Assembly: GCF_014236855.1 (NCBI RefSeq)
Contig: NZ_CP051261.1
Location: 2,666,001-2,730,000 of the forward strand
Source: Xanthomonas sp. SI
GTDB lineage: Bacteria > Pseudomonadota > Gammaproteobacteria > Xanthomonadales > Xanthomonadaceae
Length of the DNA: 64,000 bases
Direction: 5' to 3'
Positions 27,029-37,309 of this stretch are shown piece after piece. Positions within the stretch are counted from its first letter, which is position 1. Each line of letters begins with the position of its first letter. The notes under the pieces are model-generated. The model saw only the letters and a program-made list of their open reading frames with translations. It had not been told where the DNA came from and made no database searches. A program made the position numbers and the translations under genes.

Positions 27029-27355
27029 ATGAAACAACGACCCGCCACGCAACCCGATCGCGACAGCGACACCTCGTTCAAGGCGCTTTCGCGCGCCTTG
27101 GCCCACCTGAGCAAGCCGCAGGAGGTCGCCGCGTTCCTGCAGGACCTGTGCACGCCGGCCGAGCTGGAGGCGATGTCCGACCGCTGGCGGGTGGTGCCGC
27201 TGCTGCTCAAGGGCGTCCCGTACCGCGAGATCCACGAGCTGACCCAGGTCAGCGTGACCACCATCGGCCGCGTCGCGCGGACCCTGGAATACGGCGCCGG
27301 CGGCTATGCCACGGCGCTGCGCCGGCAAGCGGCGCGCCCCTCCGATTCCCATTGA
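27029..27355 (+). CDS. hisR: TrpR/YerC-family regulator, probable histidine operon repressor
   Basis: A 108-residue DNA-binding protein of the YerC/YecD branch of the TrpR superfamily. The helix-turn-helix region is LLLKGVPYREIHELTQVSVTTIGRVARTLE, quoted here by its ends as GVPYREIHEL and SVTTIGRVARTL. It lies nine bases before hisG, behind a palindrome that covers its own promoter. In Xanthomonadales a TrpR-like regulator at this place has been proposed to control histidine genes (often called HisR); I rely on memory for that. The ATG is only five bases from the operator and lacks a ribosome site. Which ligand it senses cannot be read from sequence. Confidence 0.85.
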   Translation: MKQRPATQPDRDSDTSFKALSRALAHLSKPQEVAAFLQDLCTPAELEAMSDRWRVVPLLLKGVPYREIHELTQVSVTTIGRVARTLEYGAGGYATALRRQAARPSDSH

Positions 27356-27364
27356 GATGTCCTG

Positions 27365-28279
27365 ATGAGTGCTTCCCTGGCAGCGCCGGCGCGTGACCGG
27401 CTGCGTATCGCGATCCAGAAGAGCGGCCGCCTGGCCGAGCCGGCGCGGGCGGTGCTGGCCGCCTGCGGGCTGAGCTGGCGCGAGAGCCGCGACAAGTTGT
27501 TCTGCTACGGCGAGTCGCTGCCGGTGGACCTGTTGCTAGTGCGCGACGACGACATCCCCGGGCTGATCGCCGACGGCGTCTGCGATTTCGGCATCGTCGG
27601 CCGCAACGAGCTGGAAGAGCAGGCCGGCGAGCGCCGCCGCAACGGCCTGCCGGAAGCCTACCGCGCGCTGCGCGGACTGAACTTCGGCCAGTGCCGGCTG
27701 ATGCTGGCGGTGCCCGACAGCTGGGAGTGGACCGGCTCGGAGCAATTGCAGGGCAAGCGCATCGCCACCAGCTATCCGGCGGTGCTGGCCGACTGGCTGG
27801 AAGCGCGCGGCCTCGACGCGCAGGTGGTGGAACTGTCCGGCTCGGTGGAAATCGCGCCGCGCCTGGGCACCGCCGACCTGATCTGCGACCTGGTGTCCAG
27901 CGGCGCGACCCTGGCCGCCAACCAGCTCAAGCCGGTGGAGACGTTGCTGGAAAGCGAGGCGGTGCTGGCCGGGCCGGTGCGCGAACCGGGCGACGCCCGC
28001 GCCGCGCTGGCGGCGATGCTGCTGCGCCGGCTCGACGGCGTGCTCAAGCTGCGCGACAGCAAGCTGCTGATGTTCCGCGCCTCGCGCGATCACGTCGCCG
28101 AACTGACCCGGCTGCTGCCCGATGCCGACCCGCTGGTGCAACTGCCCGGCGACGGCGATGGCCCGCTGCAGTTGCAGACCATGTGCCACGGCGCGATCAC
28201 CTGGCAGCGCATGGAGGAACTGGAGCGCGCCGGCGCGCAGGGGCTGATGGTGTTGACGGTGGAGCGCTCGCTGGCATGA
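27365..28279 (+). CDS. hisG: ATP phosphoribosyltransferase, long form
   Basis: A 304-residue enzyme committing ATP and PRPP to histidine synthesis. The N-terminus [16 protein letters not shown] and the PRPP-loop region [19 protein letters not shown] are typical. The C-terminal regulatory domain (about residues 225-304, ending [13 protein letters not shown]) marks the long form, which is self-sufficient and feedback-inhibited by histidine without HisZ. It is the first biosynthetic gene after the regulator, and its stop overlaps the hisD start (ATGA). Confidence 0.97.
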   Translation: MSASLAAPARDRLRIAIQKSGRLAEPARAVLAACGLSWRESRDKLFCYGESLPVDLLLVRDDDIPGLIADGVCDFGIVGRNELEEQAGERRRNGLPEAYRALRGLNFGQCRLMLAVPDSWEWTGSEQLQGKRIATSYPAVLADWLEARGLDAQVVELSGSVEIAPRLGTADLICDLVSSGATLAANQLKPVETLLESEAVLAGPVREPGDARAALAAMLLRRLDGVLKLRDSKLLMFRASRDHVAELTRLLPDADPLVQLPGDGDGPLQLQTMCHGAITWQRMEELERAGAQGLMVLTVERSLA

Positions 28280-29571
28280 ACCGACTGGATTGGAATTCGC
28301 TCGACGCGCAGGCGCGCACGCAGGCCCTGACCCGGCCGGCGCAGACTGTCGCCGCGCAGACCCGCGCCGCGGTGGCGCAGCTGCTGGACGACGTGCGCGG
28401 CCGCGGCGATGCCGCATTGCGCGAGATCACCGCGCGTTTCGACGGCGTGGTGCTGCAGAGTTTCGAAGTCGGTGCCGACGAGTTCGCCGCCGCCGAAGCG
28501 GCGGTGCCGCCAGTGCTGCGCGAGGCGATGGCGCAGGCCGCGGCGCGGATCGAGACCTTCCATCGCGCCGGCATGGCGCAGCCCTATGCGGTGGAAACCG
28601 CGCCGGGCGTGGTCTGCGAGCGGGTAGTGCGGCCGATCGGCCGGGTCGGCCTGTACGTGCCGGCCGGCAGCGCGCCGCTGCCGTCCACCGCGCTGATGCT
28701 GTGCGTGCCGGCGGCGCTGGCCGGTTGCCGCGAGGTGGTGCTGTGCACGCCGCCGCGCGCCGACGGCTCGGCCGATCCGGCGGTGCTGGTCGCGGCGAAG
28801 CTGACCGGCGTGGATCGCGTGTTCAAGCTCGGCGGCGCGCAGGCGATCGCGGCGATGGGTTTCGGCACCGAGTCGGTGCCGTCCTGCGACAAGCTGTTCG
28901 GGCCGGGCAACGGCTACGTCACCGAGGCCAAGCAGCAGGTGGCACAGGCCGGCGCGGCGGCGATCGACATGCCGGCCGGGCCGTCCGAGGTGCTGGTGAT
29001 CGCCGATGGCGGCGCCGACGCCGCGTTCGTCGCCGCCGACCTGCTGTCGCAGGCCGAGCACGGCCCGGACTCGCAGGTGCTGCTGCTGTCCGACAGCGCC
29101 GAGCTGATCGATGCGGTCGAGGACGAGATCGAGCGCCAGCTGGCGACGCTGCCGCGTGCGGCGATCGCGCGCCAGGCGCTGGCCGCCTCGCGGCTGATCC
29201 AGGTCGGTACGCTCGAGGACGCCTTCGCGATCAGCAACCGCTATGCGCCCGAGCACCTGATCCTGGCGTTGCGCGAGCCGCGCGGCTGGCTGGAGCGGGT
29301 CGAGGCGGCCGGCTCGGTGTTCCTCGGCGATTTCACCCCGGAAGCGCTGGGCGACTATTGCAGCGGCACCAACCACGTGCTGCCGACCAACGGCGCGGCG
29401 CGCGCCTACAGTGGGGTCAGCGTCGCCAGCTTCCAGAACTTCGTCAGCGTGCAGAGCGCCAGCCGCGCCGGCATCGCCGCGATCGGCGCCTGTGCGGTGA
29501 TCATGGCGCGCGCCGAAGGCCTGGACGCGCATGCCAATGCGGTGGCGCTACGGATGGAGAAGGCGGCATGA
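28276..29571 (+). CDS. hisD: Histidinol dehydrogenase
   Basis: A 431-residue zinc enzyme carrying out the last two steps, histidinol to histidine, with two NAD. Signature stretches are [31 protein letters not shown], and [15 protein letters not shown] with the zinc/substrate histidine; [12 protein letters not shown] is in the C-terminal half. It overlaps hisG and hisC by four bases each, so the operon is translated as a coupled chain. Confidence 0.97.
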   Translation: MNRLDWNSLDAQARTQALTRPAQTVAAQTRAAVAQLLDDVRGRGDAALREITARFDGVVLQSFEVGADEFAAAEAAVPPVLREAMAQAAARIETFHRAGMAQPYAVETAPGVVCERVVRPIGRVGLYVPAGSAPLPSTALMLCVPAALAGCREVVLCTPPRADGSADPAVLVAAKLTGVDRVFKLGGAQAIAAMGFGTESVPSCDKLFGPGNGYVTEAKQQVAQAGAAAIDMPAGPSEVLVIADGGADAAFVAADLLSQAEHGPDSQVLLLSDSAELIDAVEDEIERQLATLPRAAIARQALAASRLIQVGTLEDAFAISNRYAPEHLILALREPRGWLERVEAAGSVFLGDFTPEALGDYCSGTNHVLPTNGAARAYSGVSVASFQNFVSVQSASRAGIAAIGACAVIMARAEGLDAHANAVALRMEKAA

Positions 29572-30677
29572 GCGCGCCGAACGACACGCAGATGCCGGGA
29601 TCGATGCTGGCGCTGGTCCGCCACGACCTGCGCGACTTCGCCGGCTATTCCTCGGCGCGCAGCAGCGCGCTGCACGGCGAGGTCTGGCTCAACGCCAACG
29701 AATCGGCCTGGGCCAACCCCGCCGACCGCGACGCCGGCAACCGCCGCTATCCGGATCCGCAACCGCCGGCGTTGCGAGCGGCGCTGGCGTCGCTGTACGC
29801 CTGCGCGCCAGAGCAGTTGCTGCTCGGCCGTGGCAGCGACGAGGCCATCGACCTGCTGCTGCGCGCGCTGTGCGAGCCGGGCCGCGACGCGATCGTGATC
29901 ACCCCGCCGGTGTTCGGCATGTATGCGGTGTGCGCGCGGCTGCAGAACGCGCGCATCGTCGACGTGCCGTTGCGCGAGGATGCGACCGGACTGGTTACCG
30001 ACGTCGATGCGGTGGTCGATGCGGCGCTGAGCCAGATGGCCAAGCTGGTGTTCCTGTGCTCGCCGGGCAATCCCAGCGGGGCGGCGATCCCGCTGGCCGA
30101 CATCGAACGTGCCGCCGAACGCCTGCATGGGCGCGCCTTGCTGGTGGTCGATGAGGCCTACGGCGAATTCTCTGATGTGCCGTCGGCGACCACGTTGCTG
30201 GCGCGGTATCCCAACCTGGCGGTGTTGCGCACGCTGTCCAAGGCGCATGCGCTGGCCGCGGTGCGGATCGGCTGCGTGATCGCCGATCCGGCGCTGATCG
30301 CGGTGCTGCGCCGCTGCCAGGCGCCGTACCCGATTCCGGCACCGTGCACGCAGCTGGCGTTGGCCGCGCTGCAGGCCGAGCCGTTGCGGCAGACCGCGGC
30401 GCGCGTGGCCGAGATCCGCCGCGAGCGCGAGCGCATGTCCGCCGCGCTGGGCGCGCTGCCCGGCGTGCGCCGCGTGTATCCTTCGCAAGGCAACTTCCTG
30501 CTGCTGCGCTTCGACGATGCCGAAGCCGCGTTCCGCGGCTTGCTCGGCGCTGGCGTGGTGGTGCGCGACCAGCGCGCCGCGCCGACCCTGGGCGATGCGC
30601 TGCGCATCACCCTCGGCACCGCGGAGCAGAACCAGCGCGTGTTGGGTGCGCTGCAGGCGGGGAGGGCGGCGGCATGA
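29568..30677 (+). CDS. hisC: Histidinol-phosphate aminotransferase
   Basis: A 369-residue class I/II PLP aminotransferase forming histidinol phosphate from imidazole acetol phosphate and glutamate. Substrate-binding WLNANESAW and [12 protein letters not shown] are at the N-terminus, [10 protein letters not shown] carries the PLP aspartate, and the Schiff-base lysine is in [15 protein letters not shown]. It starts within the hisD stop and ends overlapping hisB by four bases. Confidence 0.97.
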   Translation: MSAPNDTQMPGSMLALVRHDLRDFAGYSSARSSALHGEVWLNANESAWANPADRDAGNRRYPDPQPPALRAALASLYACAPEQLLLGRGSDEAIDLLLRALCEPGRDAIVITPPVFGMYAVCARLQNARIVDVPLREDATGLVTDVDAVVDAALSQMAKLVFLCSPGNPSGAAIPLADIERAAERLHGRALLVVDEAYGEFSDVPSATTLLARYPNLAVLRTLSKAHALAAVRIGCVIADPALIAVLRRCQAPYPIPAPCTQLALAALQAEPLRQTAARVAEIRRERERMSAALGALPGVRRVYPSQGNFLLLRFDDAEAAFRGLLGAGVVVRDQRAAPTLGDALRITLGTAEQNQRVLGALQAGRAAA

Positions 30678-31801
30678 CCCCGATCCTGTTCGTCGACCGC
30701 GACGGCACCCTGATCGAGGAGCCGGCCGATTTCCAGATCGACGCCTACGAGAAGCTGCGCTTCGTGCAGGGCGTGATCCCGGCGATGCTGAAATTGCGCG
30801 ATGCCGGCTACCAGTTCGTCATCGTCACCAACCAGGACGGCCTGGGCAGCGACGCCTATCCGCAGGCCGCGTTCGACGGCCCCAACGACCTGATGCTGCA
30901 GATCTTCGCCAGCCAGGGCATCGCCTTCCGCGAGGTGCTGATCGACCGCAGCTGGCCGGCCGACAACGCGCCCACGCGCAAGCCCGGCATCGGCCTGATG
31001 CTGCCGTACCTGCAGGACCGCAGCATCGACTGGGTGCGTTCGGCGATGGTCGGCGACCGCCTCACCGACATCCAGTTCGCCGAGAACCTGCGCATCCGCG
31101 GCTTCCAGCTGAAGACCGAGCAGTTCGGCGGCGACTGGGACTGGGTCGGCATCGCCCACGAATTGGCCGACGCGCCGCGTCGCGCCACCGTGCAGCGCGA
31201 TACCAAGGAAACCCGGATCCGCGTCGAGATCGATCTGGACCTGGCGCGCGATCCGCACTGCGCCACCGGCCTGCCGTTCTTCGACCACATGCTCGAGCAG
31301 ATCGGCAAGCACGGCGGCTTCGCCCTGGACGTGCGCGCCGAGGGCGACCTGCATATCGACGAACACCACACCATCGAGGACACCGGCCTGGCGCTGGGCC
31401 AGGCCTTGCGCCAGGCGCTGGGCGACAAGCGCGGCATCGGCCGCTACGGCTTCGATCCGCCGGACAGCCCGTGGCCGGCCGCCGACGCCGCTGGCCGCGC
31501 CGGCTTCACCTTGCCGATGGACGAGACCCTGGCCAGCGCCGCGCTGGATTTCAGCGGCCGCCCGTACTTCGTCTTCGAAGGCGAGTTCAAGCGCGAGCGC
31601 GTCGGCGACCTGCCGACCGAACTGGTGCCGCATTTCTTCCGTTCGCTGTGCGATGCCGCGGGCCTGAACCTGCACCTGCGCGTGCACGGCGACAACGACC
31701 ACCACAAGGTCGAAGCCTGCTTCAAGGCATTGGCGCGCGCCTTGCGCCAGGCGCTGCGCCGCGAGGGCGTCGCGCTGCCTTCGACCAAGGGTGTGCTGTG
31801 A
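30674..31801 (+). CDS. hisB: Bifunctional histidinol-phosphatase / imidazoleglycerol-phosphate dehydratase
   Basis: A 375-residue fusion. The N-terminal HAD phosphatase (about residues 1-165) has [12 protein letters not shown] with the nucleophile aspartate, [10 protein letters not shown] and [11 protein letters not shown]. The C-terminal dehydratase (about 180-375) has its metal-binding histidines in [27 protein letters not shown] and [12 protein letters not shown]. An extra 18-residue segment, [18 protein letters not shown], sits between RYGF and TLPMDE where E. coli HisB runs straight on. It accounts for most of the length difference from the 355-residue E. coli protein. Confidence 0.97.
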   Translation: MTPILFVDRDGTLIEEPADFQIDAYEKLRFVQGVIPAMLKLRDAGYQFVIVTNQDGLGSDAYPQAAFDGPNDLMLQIFASQGIAFREVLIDRSWPADNAPTRKPGIGLMLPYLQDRSIDWVRSAMVGDRLTDIQFAENLRIRGFQLKTEQFGGDWDWVGIAHELADAPRRATVQRDTKETRIRVEIDLDLARDPHCATGLPFFDHMLEQIGKHGGFALDVRAEGDLHIDEHHTIEDTGLALGQALRQALGDKRGIGRYGFDPPDSPWPAADAAGRAGFTLPMDETLASAALDFSGRPYFVFEGEFKRERVGDLPTELVPHFFRSLCDAAGLNLHLRVHGDNDHHKVEACFKALARALRQALRREGVALPSTKGVL

Positions 31802-31829
31802 TGCGCGCGTGTTCTGCGGGGAGCGTGCG

Positions 31830-32432
31830 ATGACCGACGTCGCCCTGATCGATGCCGGCGGCGCCAACCTCGGCTCGGTGCGCTACGCGCTGGAGCGTTT
31901 GGGCGTGGAAGCCAGGCTGGTGCGCGACGCGGCCGGGCTGCAGGGCGCGGACCGGGTGATCCTGCCCGGGGTCGGCGCCGCGCCGCATGCGATGGCGCGG
32001 CTGCGCGAGCAAGGCCTGATCGAACCGCTGCGAGCGCTCGAGGTGCCGCTGATCGGCATCTGCCTGGGCATGCAGCTGCTGTTCGAGCATTCCGAGGAAG
32101 GCGACGTCGATTGCCTGGGCCTGCTGACCGGCGTGGTCCGGCACATGCCGCCGGCGCTGGGCATCCGCATCCCGCACATGGGCTGGAACCGGCTGCTGCC
32201 GATGCGTGCCTCGCCGCTGCTTGAGGGTCTGCCGGACACTGCCACTGCGTACTTCGTGCATGGCTACGCCGCACCGGTCACCGCCGACACCGTGGCCGCC
32301 TGCGATCACGGCGGCCTGTTCACCGCGGTGGTGCAGCACGGCCGCCGCTGCGGCGCGCAGTTCCATCCCGAGCGCTCGGCCAGCACCGGCGCGCGCATCC
32401 TGCGCAACTTCCTCGAGACCGATTTTCCATGA
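31830..32432 (+). CDS. hisH: Imidazole glycerol phosphate synthase, glutaminase subunit
   Basis: A 200-residue class I glutamine amidotransferase that feeds ammonia to HisF. The oxyanion strand is [12 protein letters not shown], the nucleophile is Cys in [10 protein letters not shown], and the His/Glu pair is in [11 protein letters not shown]. The ATG at 31830 gives the family start [16 protein letters not shown]; upstream, a 10-codon ATG frame (31801-31833) bridges the hisB stop and this start, which could help coupling across the only sizeable gap (28 bases) in the operon. It overlaps hisA by four bases. Confidence 0.96.
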   Translation: MTDVALIDAGGANLGSVRYALERLGVEARLVRDAAGLQGADRVILPGVGAAPHAMARLREQGLIEPLRALEVPLIGICLGMQLLFEHSEEGDVDCLGLLTGVVRHMPPALGIRIPHMGWNRLLPMRASPLLEGLPDTATAYFVHGYAAPVTADTVAACDHGGLFTAVVQHGRRCGAQFHPERSASTGARILRNFLETDFP

Positions 32433-33163
32433 GCTTCATCGTCTATCCCGCGCTGGACATCCGCGACGGCCGCGTGGTGCGGCTGGCGCAGGGCGATTAC
32501 GCCCGCGAAACCCACTACGGCGACGATCCGCTGCCGCGCGCGCAGGCCTTCGCCGACGCCGGCGCAGGCTGGATGCACCTGGTGGACCTGGATGCGGCGC
32601 GCGCCGGCGGCTACACCCTGGCGCCGCTGTTGAGCCAGATCGGCGCCCAGACCGGGCTGCAGGTGCAGACCGGCGGCGGCGTGCGCTCGCGCGCCGACGT
32701 GCAGCGCATCCTCGACGCCGGTGCCGCGCGCGTGGTGATCGGCTCGCTGGCGGTGCGCGACCGCGAGTCGGTGCTGGAATGGCTGGCCGAGTTCGGCGCC
32801 GAGCGCATCACCGTGGCGCTGGACACGCGCCAGGACGCGCAGGGCGTGTGGCGGTTGCCGGTGCTGGGCTGGACCGAGACCTCCTCGTTGACTCTGGAAG
32901 CGCTGGCGGTCGACTACGCCGCGGCCGGGCTGAAACACCTGCTGTGCACCGACATCGCTCGTGACGGCATGCTGTCCGGGCCGAACCTGGAGCTGTATGC
33001 CTACCTGCGCCGGATCGCGCCGGGCGTGCACGTGCAGGCCTCCGGCGGCATCCGCGACGCCGCCGACGTGCGCGCCGCGCGCGAGGTCGGCTGCGCCGGT
33101 GCGGTGCTCGGCAAGTCGCTGCTGGAAGGGCGATTGCGCCTGGACGAGGCGCTGGCATGTTGA
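32429..33163 (+). CDS. hisA: ProFAR isomerase
   Basis: A 244-residue TIM-barrel isomerase converting 5'-ProFAR to PRFAR. The catalytic aspartates are in [13 protein letters not shown] and CTDIARDG, and half-barrel phosphate sites are [11 protein letters not shown] and [11 protein letters not shown]. It overlaps hisH (ATGA) and shares seven bases with the hisF start. Confidence 0.97.
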   Translation: MSFIVYPALDIRDGRVVRLAQGDYARETHYGDDPLPRAQAFADAGAGWMHLVDLDAARAGGYTLAPLLSQIGAQTGLQVQTGGGVRSRADVQRILDAGAARVVIGSLAVRDRESVLEWLAEFGAERITVALDTRQDAQGVWRLPVLGWTETSSLTLEALAVDYAAAGLKHLLCTDIARDGMLSGPNLELYAYLRRIAPGVHVQASGGIRDAADVRAAREVGCAGAVLGKSLLEGRLRLDEALAC

Positions 33164-33933
33164 GCCGGCGCATCATCCCGTGCCTGGACGTGCGCGACGG
33201 CCGCGTGGTCAAGGGCGTCAAGTTCCGCGACCACGTCGACATGGGCGACATCGTCGAACTGGCCTTGCGCTACCGCGACCAGGGCGCCGACGAACTGGTG
33301 TTCTACGACATCGGCGCCAGCCCGGAAGGGCGCTCGGTCGACTACGCCTGGGTGGAACGGGTGGCGCGGCTGATCGACATCCCGTTCTGCGTGGCCGGCG
33401 GCATCCGCGACGTGGCCACCGCACGCGCGGTGCTGCATGCCGGCGCCGACAAGATCTCGATCAACTCGCCGGCACTGGAACGGCCGGCGCTGATCGCCGA
33501 ACTGGCCGAAGCGTTCGGCGTGCAATGCGTGGTGGTCGGCATCGATTCGATCCGCGAGGACGACGGCCAGTGGCGCGTGCGCCGCTTCACCGGCGACCCG
33601 GACAAGACCCAGGCGCTGCGCGTGCGCACCGTGGACTGGGTGGTGGAGGCGCAGCAACTCGGCGCCGGCGAGATCGTGCTCAACTGCATGGACAACGACG
33701 GCGTGCGCCGCGGCTACGACATCGCACAGCTGTTCGAGGTGCGCTCGCTGTGCAAGGTGCCGCTGGTCGCCTCCGGCGGCGCCGGCGAGATGCAGCACTT
33801 CGCCGACGTGTTCGAACAGGCCGACGTGGACGGCGCGCTGGCCGCCAGCGTGTTCCACAGCGGCGCGATTCCGATTCCCGACCTCAAGCGCTTCCTGCGC
33901 CAACGACAGATCGAGGTGCGCGATGGCGCATGA
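33157..33933 (+). CDS. hisF: Imidazole glycerol phosphate synthase, cyclase subunit
   Basis: A 258-residue TIM-barrel cyclase working with HisH to make imidazole glycerol phosphate and AICAR. Catalytic aspartates are in [14 protein letters not shown] and VVVGIDSI, and phosphate sites are [11 protein letters not shown] and [11 protein letters not shown]. Length is normal for the family. It overlaps hisA by seven bases and hisI by eleven. Confidence 0.97.
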   Translation: MLSRRIIPCLDVRDGRVVKGVKFRDHVDMGDIVELALRYRDQGADELVFYDIGASPEGRSVDYAWVERVARLIDIPFCVAGGIRDVATARAVLHAGADKISINSPALERPALIAELAEAFGVQCVVVGIDSIREDDGQWRVRRFTGDPDKTQALRVRTVDWVVEAQQLGAGEIVLNCMDNDGVRRGYDIAQLFEVRSLCKVPLVASGGAGEMQHFADVFEQADVDGALAASVFHSGAIPIPDLKRFLRQRQIEVRDGA

Positions 33934-34576
33934 GCACGAAACCGCCGCCGTGCCCGCGGATGCGGCGTTTGATTGGGACACGTTTGATTGGAGCACGCTG
34001 GACTGGAGCAAGGGCGATGGCCTGCTGCCGGTGGTGGTGCAGGACGCGGCCACGCTGCGCGTGCTGATGCTCGGCTACATGAATGCCGATGCCCTGGCCG
34101 CGACCCGCGCCAGCGGCAAGGTCACCTTCTACAGCCGCAGCAAGCAGCGCCTGTGGACCAAGGGCGAAAGCTCGGGCAACACGTTGGACCTGGTGTCGAT
34201 CGAGACCGATTGCGACCGCGACACGCTGCTGGTGCTGGCGCATCCGCATGGCCCGACCTGCCACCTCGGCCGCAGCAGCTGCTTCCCGCAGGCGCCGGGC
34301 CAGTTCCTGGGCGCGCTCGACCGCCTGGTCGAACAACGCGAACGCGAGCGTCCGCCGGGCAGCTACACCACGCAATTGTTCGAGAAGGGCACCCGGCGTA
34401 TTGCGCAGAAGGTCGGCGAGGAAGGCGTGGAGACCGCCTTGGCCGGCGTGGCGCAGGACGATGCAGCGCTGCTCGGCGAATCGGCCGACCTGCTGTACCA
34501 CCTGACCGTGCTGTTGCGCGCGCGCGGCCTGGCGCTGGCCGACGCGGTCGCGGTGCTGGAGGCGCGGCACAAGTAG
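33923..34576 (+). CDS. hisI: Phosphoribosyl-AMP cyclohydrolase / phosphoribosyl-ATP pyrophosphatase
   Basis: A 217-residue fusion of HisI (about residues 30-120) and HisE (about 125-217), catalysing steps two and three of the pathway. HisI motifs are [28 protein letters not shown], the metal-binding DCDRDTLL and CHLGRSSCF. HisE has [13 protein letters not shown] and [11 protein letters not shown]. The N-terminal 30 residues carry a short imperfect repeat, [18 protein letters not shown], which is a local oddity. It is the last gene of the operon. Confidence 0.96.
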   Translation: MAHEHETAAVPADAAFDWDTFDWSTLDWSKGDGLLPVVVQDAATLRVLMLGYMNADALAATRASGKVTFYSRSKQRLWTKGESSGNTLDLVSIETDCDRDTLLVLAHPHGPTCHLGRSSCFPQAPGQFLGALDRLVEQRERERPPGSYTTQLFEKGTRRIAQKVGEEGVETALAGVAQDDAALLGESADLLYHLTVLLRARGLALADAVAVLEARHK

Positions 34577-34617
34577 TCCGACGCGACGGCGGTCACCGTC
34601 GTGCCGTGGCGGGTGGC

Positions 34618-34623
34618 TACAAT
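34618..34623 (+). promoter_or_regulatory. Candidate -10 box of the phosphoesterase gene
   Basis: TACAAT, five of six to consensus, 22 bases before the ATG at 34646 and 41 bases after the hisI stop. It suggests that the phosphoesterase has its own promoter and is not part of the his operon. Confidence 0.45.
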
Positions 34624-34645
34624 CGCGGCTTCTGTCGATTGCCGG

Positions 34646-36241
34646 ATGTCCCGCATGCTGCTGCGCGCCGTAGTGCTTACCTGCCTGTTGACCGCCGCGG
34701 CGCCCGCGCTGGCGCAGCCGGCGACGATCAGCGGCAGCGTCTACCAGGAGCGCGACGGCCACGCGGGCCTCAGCAACGGCGAGCGCGGCATCGCCGGTGT
34801 GCAGGTCTCCGACGGCGTACACATCGTGCGCACCGATGCGCAGGGCCGCTACAGCCTGGCGGTGGAGCCGGGGCGCACGGTGTTCGTGATCAAGCCCGAC
34901 GGCTACGCCTTCGCCAGCGCCGGCAACGGTTTGCCGGCCTACTGGCGGCATTACGCGCCGGCGGGATCGCCCAAGCTCAAGTATCCGGGCATCGCGCCGA
35001 CCCACGGCGCCACCAGCGGCTGGGATTTCGCGCTGCGCGCGCAAGCGCCGGCGGCCAGCACCGAGGTGCTGGTGTTCGCCGACACCCAGACCGCCTCGGC
35101 GACCGATGTCGGTTACTACGCGCGCGACATCGTCGCGCCGTTACTCGGCAAGACCCGCGCGCGGCTGGGGACCACCCTGGGCGACGTGGTCAGCGACGAC
35201 CTGTCGCTGTATCCGGCGCTGAATGCCGAAACCGCCAAGCTCGACGTGCCGTGGTTCCATGTGCCCGGCAACCACGATCTGAATTTCGATGCGGCCGACG
35301 ATGCTGGCTCGCTGTCCAGCTGGCGCGCGATCTATGGCCCGGATACTTACGCGGTGGAAGAGGGCGGCGCCAGCTTCGTGTTCCTCGACGATGTGGTCTA
35401 CCAGCCGCAGCAGAAACCCAATTACATCGGCGGCCTGCGCGAGGACCAGTTCGCGTTCCTGCAGGCCTACCTGGCCACGCTGCCAAAAGAGCGGTTGTTG
35501 GTGCTGGGCATGCATATCCCGCTATTCGACGCCGCGCCGGGCAAGGAGACCTTCCGCCATGCCGAACGCGCGCGCCTGTTCGCGTTGCTGCAACCGTTCG
35601 CGCACGTGCTGGTGCTCAGCGGCCACAGCCACACCCAGCGCCACTACTACCATGGTGCCGACGACGGCTGGCACGGCGCGCAGCCGCTGCATGAGTACAA
35701 CGTGGGCGCGGCCTGCGGCGCGTTCTGGTCCGGGGCCAAGGATGCCGACGGTATTCCCGACGCGACGATGGCCGACGGCACCCCGAACGGCTATGCGCTG
35801 CTGACGCTGCAGCGCGATGGCCGCTACGCGCTGGCTTACCACGCCGCGCGCGCGGCCGACGATGCGCCGATGACCCTGCACGCGCCGAAGGCGCTGCGCC
35901 GCGGCGCCTATCCGGCCTGGGCGGTGTACGCGAACGTGTTCATGGGCCAGGACGACAGCCGCGTGGAATACCGCATCGACGATGGCGCGTGGAAACCGAT
36001 GGCCCGCGTGCAGCAGCCTGATCCGGACCTGCTCGCCGAGAACGCACGCGACGATGCCGCCGAGACCCTGCGCGGCTACGACCGCTCGCCGGAAGCGACC
36101 CCGTCGCAGCACCTGTGGCGCGGAGCCTTGCCGACCGACCTGGGCGCCGGCGCGCACCGCATCGAAGTCCGTGCCTTCGACCGCTGGCGCGGCGAACAGC
36201 GCGCGAGCACCGGCTATCGCCTGCAGGACGCGACGCCCTGA
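34646..36241 (+). CDS. Secreted calcineurin-like phosphoesterase with N-terminal beta-sandwich
   Basis: A 531-residue exported protein. A signal peptide (MSRMLLRAVVLTCLLTAAAPALA) is followed by a carboxypeptidase-regulatory-like beta-sandwich (about residues 25-125; GIAGVQVSDG, TDAQGRYSLAV). The metallophosphoesterase domain (about 130-390) has FADTQ, GTTLGDVVSDD, VPGNHDLNFD, LGMHIPLFD and LSGHSHTQRHYYHG. A C-terminal domain (about 395-531) is beta-rich. The three-part layout matches a widespread family of periplasmic calcineurin-like phosphoesterases whose substrate is not established. ATG 34646 was chosen as the start of the signal peptide; M34655 is an alternative. Confidence 0.88.
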   Translation: MSRMLLRAVVLTCLLTAAAPALAQPATISGSVYQERDGHAGLSNGERGIAGVQVSDGVHIVRTDAQGRYSLAVEPGRTVFVIKPDGYAFASAGNGLPAYWRHYAPAGSPKLKYPGIAPTHGATSGWDFALRAQAPAASTEVLVFADTQTASATDVGYYARDIVAPLLGKTRARLGTTLGDVVSDDLSLYPALNAETAKLDVPWFHVPGNHDLNFDAADDAGSLSSWRAIYGPDTYAVEEGGASFVFLDDVVYQPQQKPNYIGGLREDQFAFLQAYLATLPKERLLVLGMHIPLFDAAPGKETFRHAERARLFALLQPFAHVLVLSGHSHTQRHYYHGADDGWHGAQPLHEYNVGAACGAFWSGAKDADGIPDATMADGTPNGYALLTLQRDGRYALAYHAARAADDAPMTLHAPKALRRGAYPAWAVYANVFMGQDDSRVEYRIDDGAWKPMARVQQPDPDLLAENARDDAAETLRGYDRSPEATPSQHLWRGALPTDLGAGAHRIEVRAFDRWRGEQRASTGYRLQDATP

Positions 36242-36326
36242 GTACGCGCCGCGGGTCGGCGCGTTGATGCAACGGGCGCCTAGCCGCTGCAAGAAGCGGC
36301 GAACGGCGAACGGTCAGGCTTCCTGC

Positions 36327-36741
36327 GTCGGGACTGAAGTCCCTCCCACATTGCATCCAGGCCGCTGCTGCGCGCCCTTGTAGGAGCGGCTTCAGCCGCG
36401 ACGAATGCGCCGGCAAACTGGTCGGCCCTGCAAGCGAACTGTCGGGGCTGAAGCCCCTCTTACAGTGCGCTCACGCTGGCTTTCTGCGCTTTCTGTAGGA
36501 GATGTCCCGATAACGACAAATGTGGCAGCGAGATGGGTGGCTTCGTCAGCTGTCGGGACTGAAGTCCCTCCACACTGCATCCAGCCCGCTACTGCGCGCC
36601 TTTGTAGGAGCGGCTTCAGCCGCGACGAATGCGTCGGCAAACTGGTCGGCTCCGCAAGCGAACTGCCGGGGCTGAAGCCCCTCCTACAGTTCACCAGGCT
36701 GGCTTGCCGCGAAATCCTGTGGGAACGACTTCATTCGCGAC
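36327..36741. repeat. REP cluster with a duplicated block
   Basis: Seven REP hairpins occur at 36327-36349, 36380-36402, 36441-36463, 36552-36573, 36604-36626, 36666-36688 and 36719-36741, in mixed orientation. The block 36327-36464 (three REPs plus spacers) recurs at 36552-36689 with about 90 percent identity by eye, including the non-REP spacer GGCAAACTGGTCGGC. Between the copies lies a degenerate REP (36495-36512). No RAYT gene is in the window. Confidence 0.85.
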
Positions 36742-37309
36742 GAGCGCGAGTAGCAAACTCTTCAGAGCCCGTGGATTTGCCGGCACCGTTGAGCCAAGAC
36801 ACAAGACCAGCAAGTGGATTTTCCGAATCCCAAAAACAAAGACGCCTCCGCGCGGGAGGCTGTCGAAAGCGGGTGATCCTGGCTGGCGAGCGAAGGCGAG
36901 CGGGCGGAAGGATCGGGCGCAGCTGGCTGGCGTGAGGCTGGCGGGCTTGCTGCGAGGCCAAGTTTAGCGAGTGCCACGATTCGGCGATCAAACGCGACTC
37001 ACTCTCATCTACGCAAGGCGACGCACACAAGACATGCGCTCGATGCCGCACTGCGTACTTGTCGGATCGTCTTGCGCGGCTGTCGTCGCGCGACGCCCAT
37101 GATGGGTACGACCGCGGAGTGCGATGCCGATCACCACACTGAAGCTCCTCTCCCCCGCGACCGAAGGAAGTCCCCCGTGGGAGAGTGGGCGGAGCTGAGG
37201 GTCAGGGCGAAGTCACCTCATCATCCTTTCGAATGCTGTCGCGCGCGCACCGAACCTGCCGTCTCGGCTTCGTCGTCGGCATTCGGATCCGAAGTCTTGC
37301 CCGGCTTAG
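36742..37309. other. Non-coding region before the C13 peptidase
   Basis: More than 500 bases without a supported gene. Short open frames on both strands have repeat-like or frame-shadow composition. A small hairpin GCCTCC/GGAGGC is at 36844-36860, and an imperfect CTCTCCC/GGGAGAG pair spans about 37149-37187. Composition is less GC-rich than the genes around it. Confidence 0.5.

Noticed and set aside
31451..31504. The HisB insertion as a sequencing or frameshift error
   Set aside because: It is exactly 54 bases, in frame, with sensible composition, and I recall a similar segment in other Xanthomonas HisB proteins.
31801..31833. A 10-codon ATG frame between hisB and hisH as a gene
   Set aside because: Too short and without similarity; at most it helps translational coupling, so it is mentioned under hisH only.
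36405..36967. Open frames of 100-176 codons across the REP cluster
   Set aside because: They translate the REP hairpins (repeated CRSGFSRD/AEAPLTVR-type strings), a common false-gene pattern.
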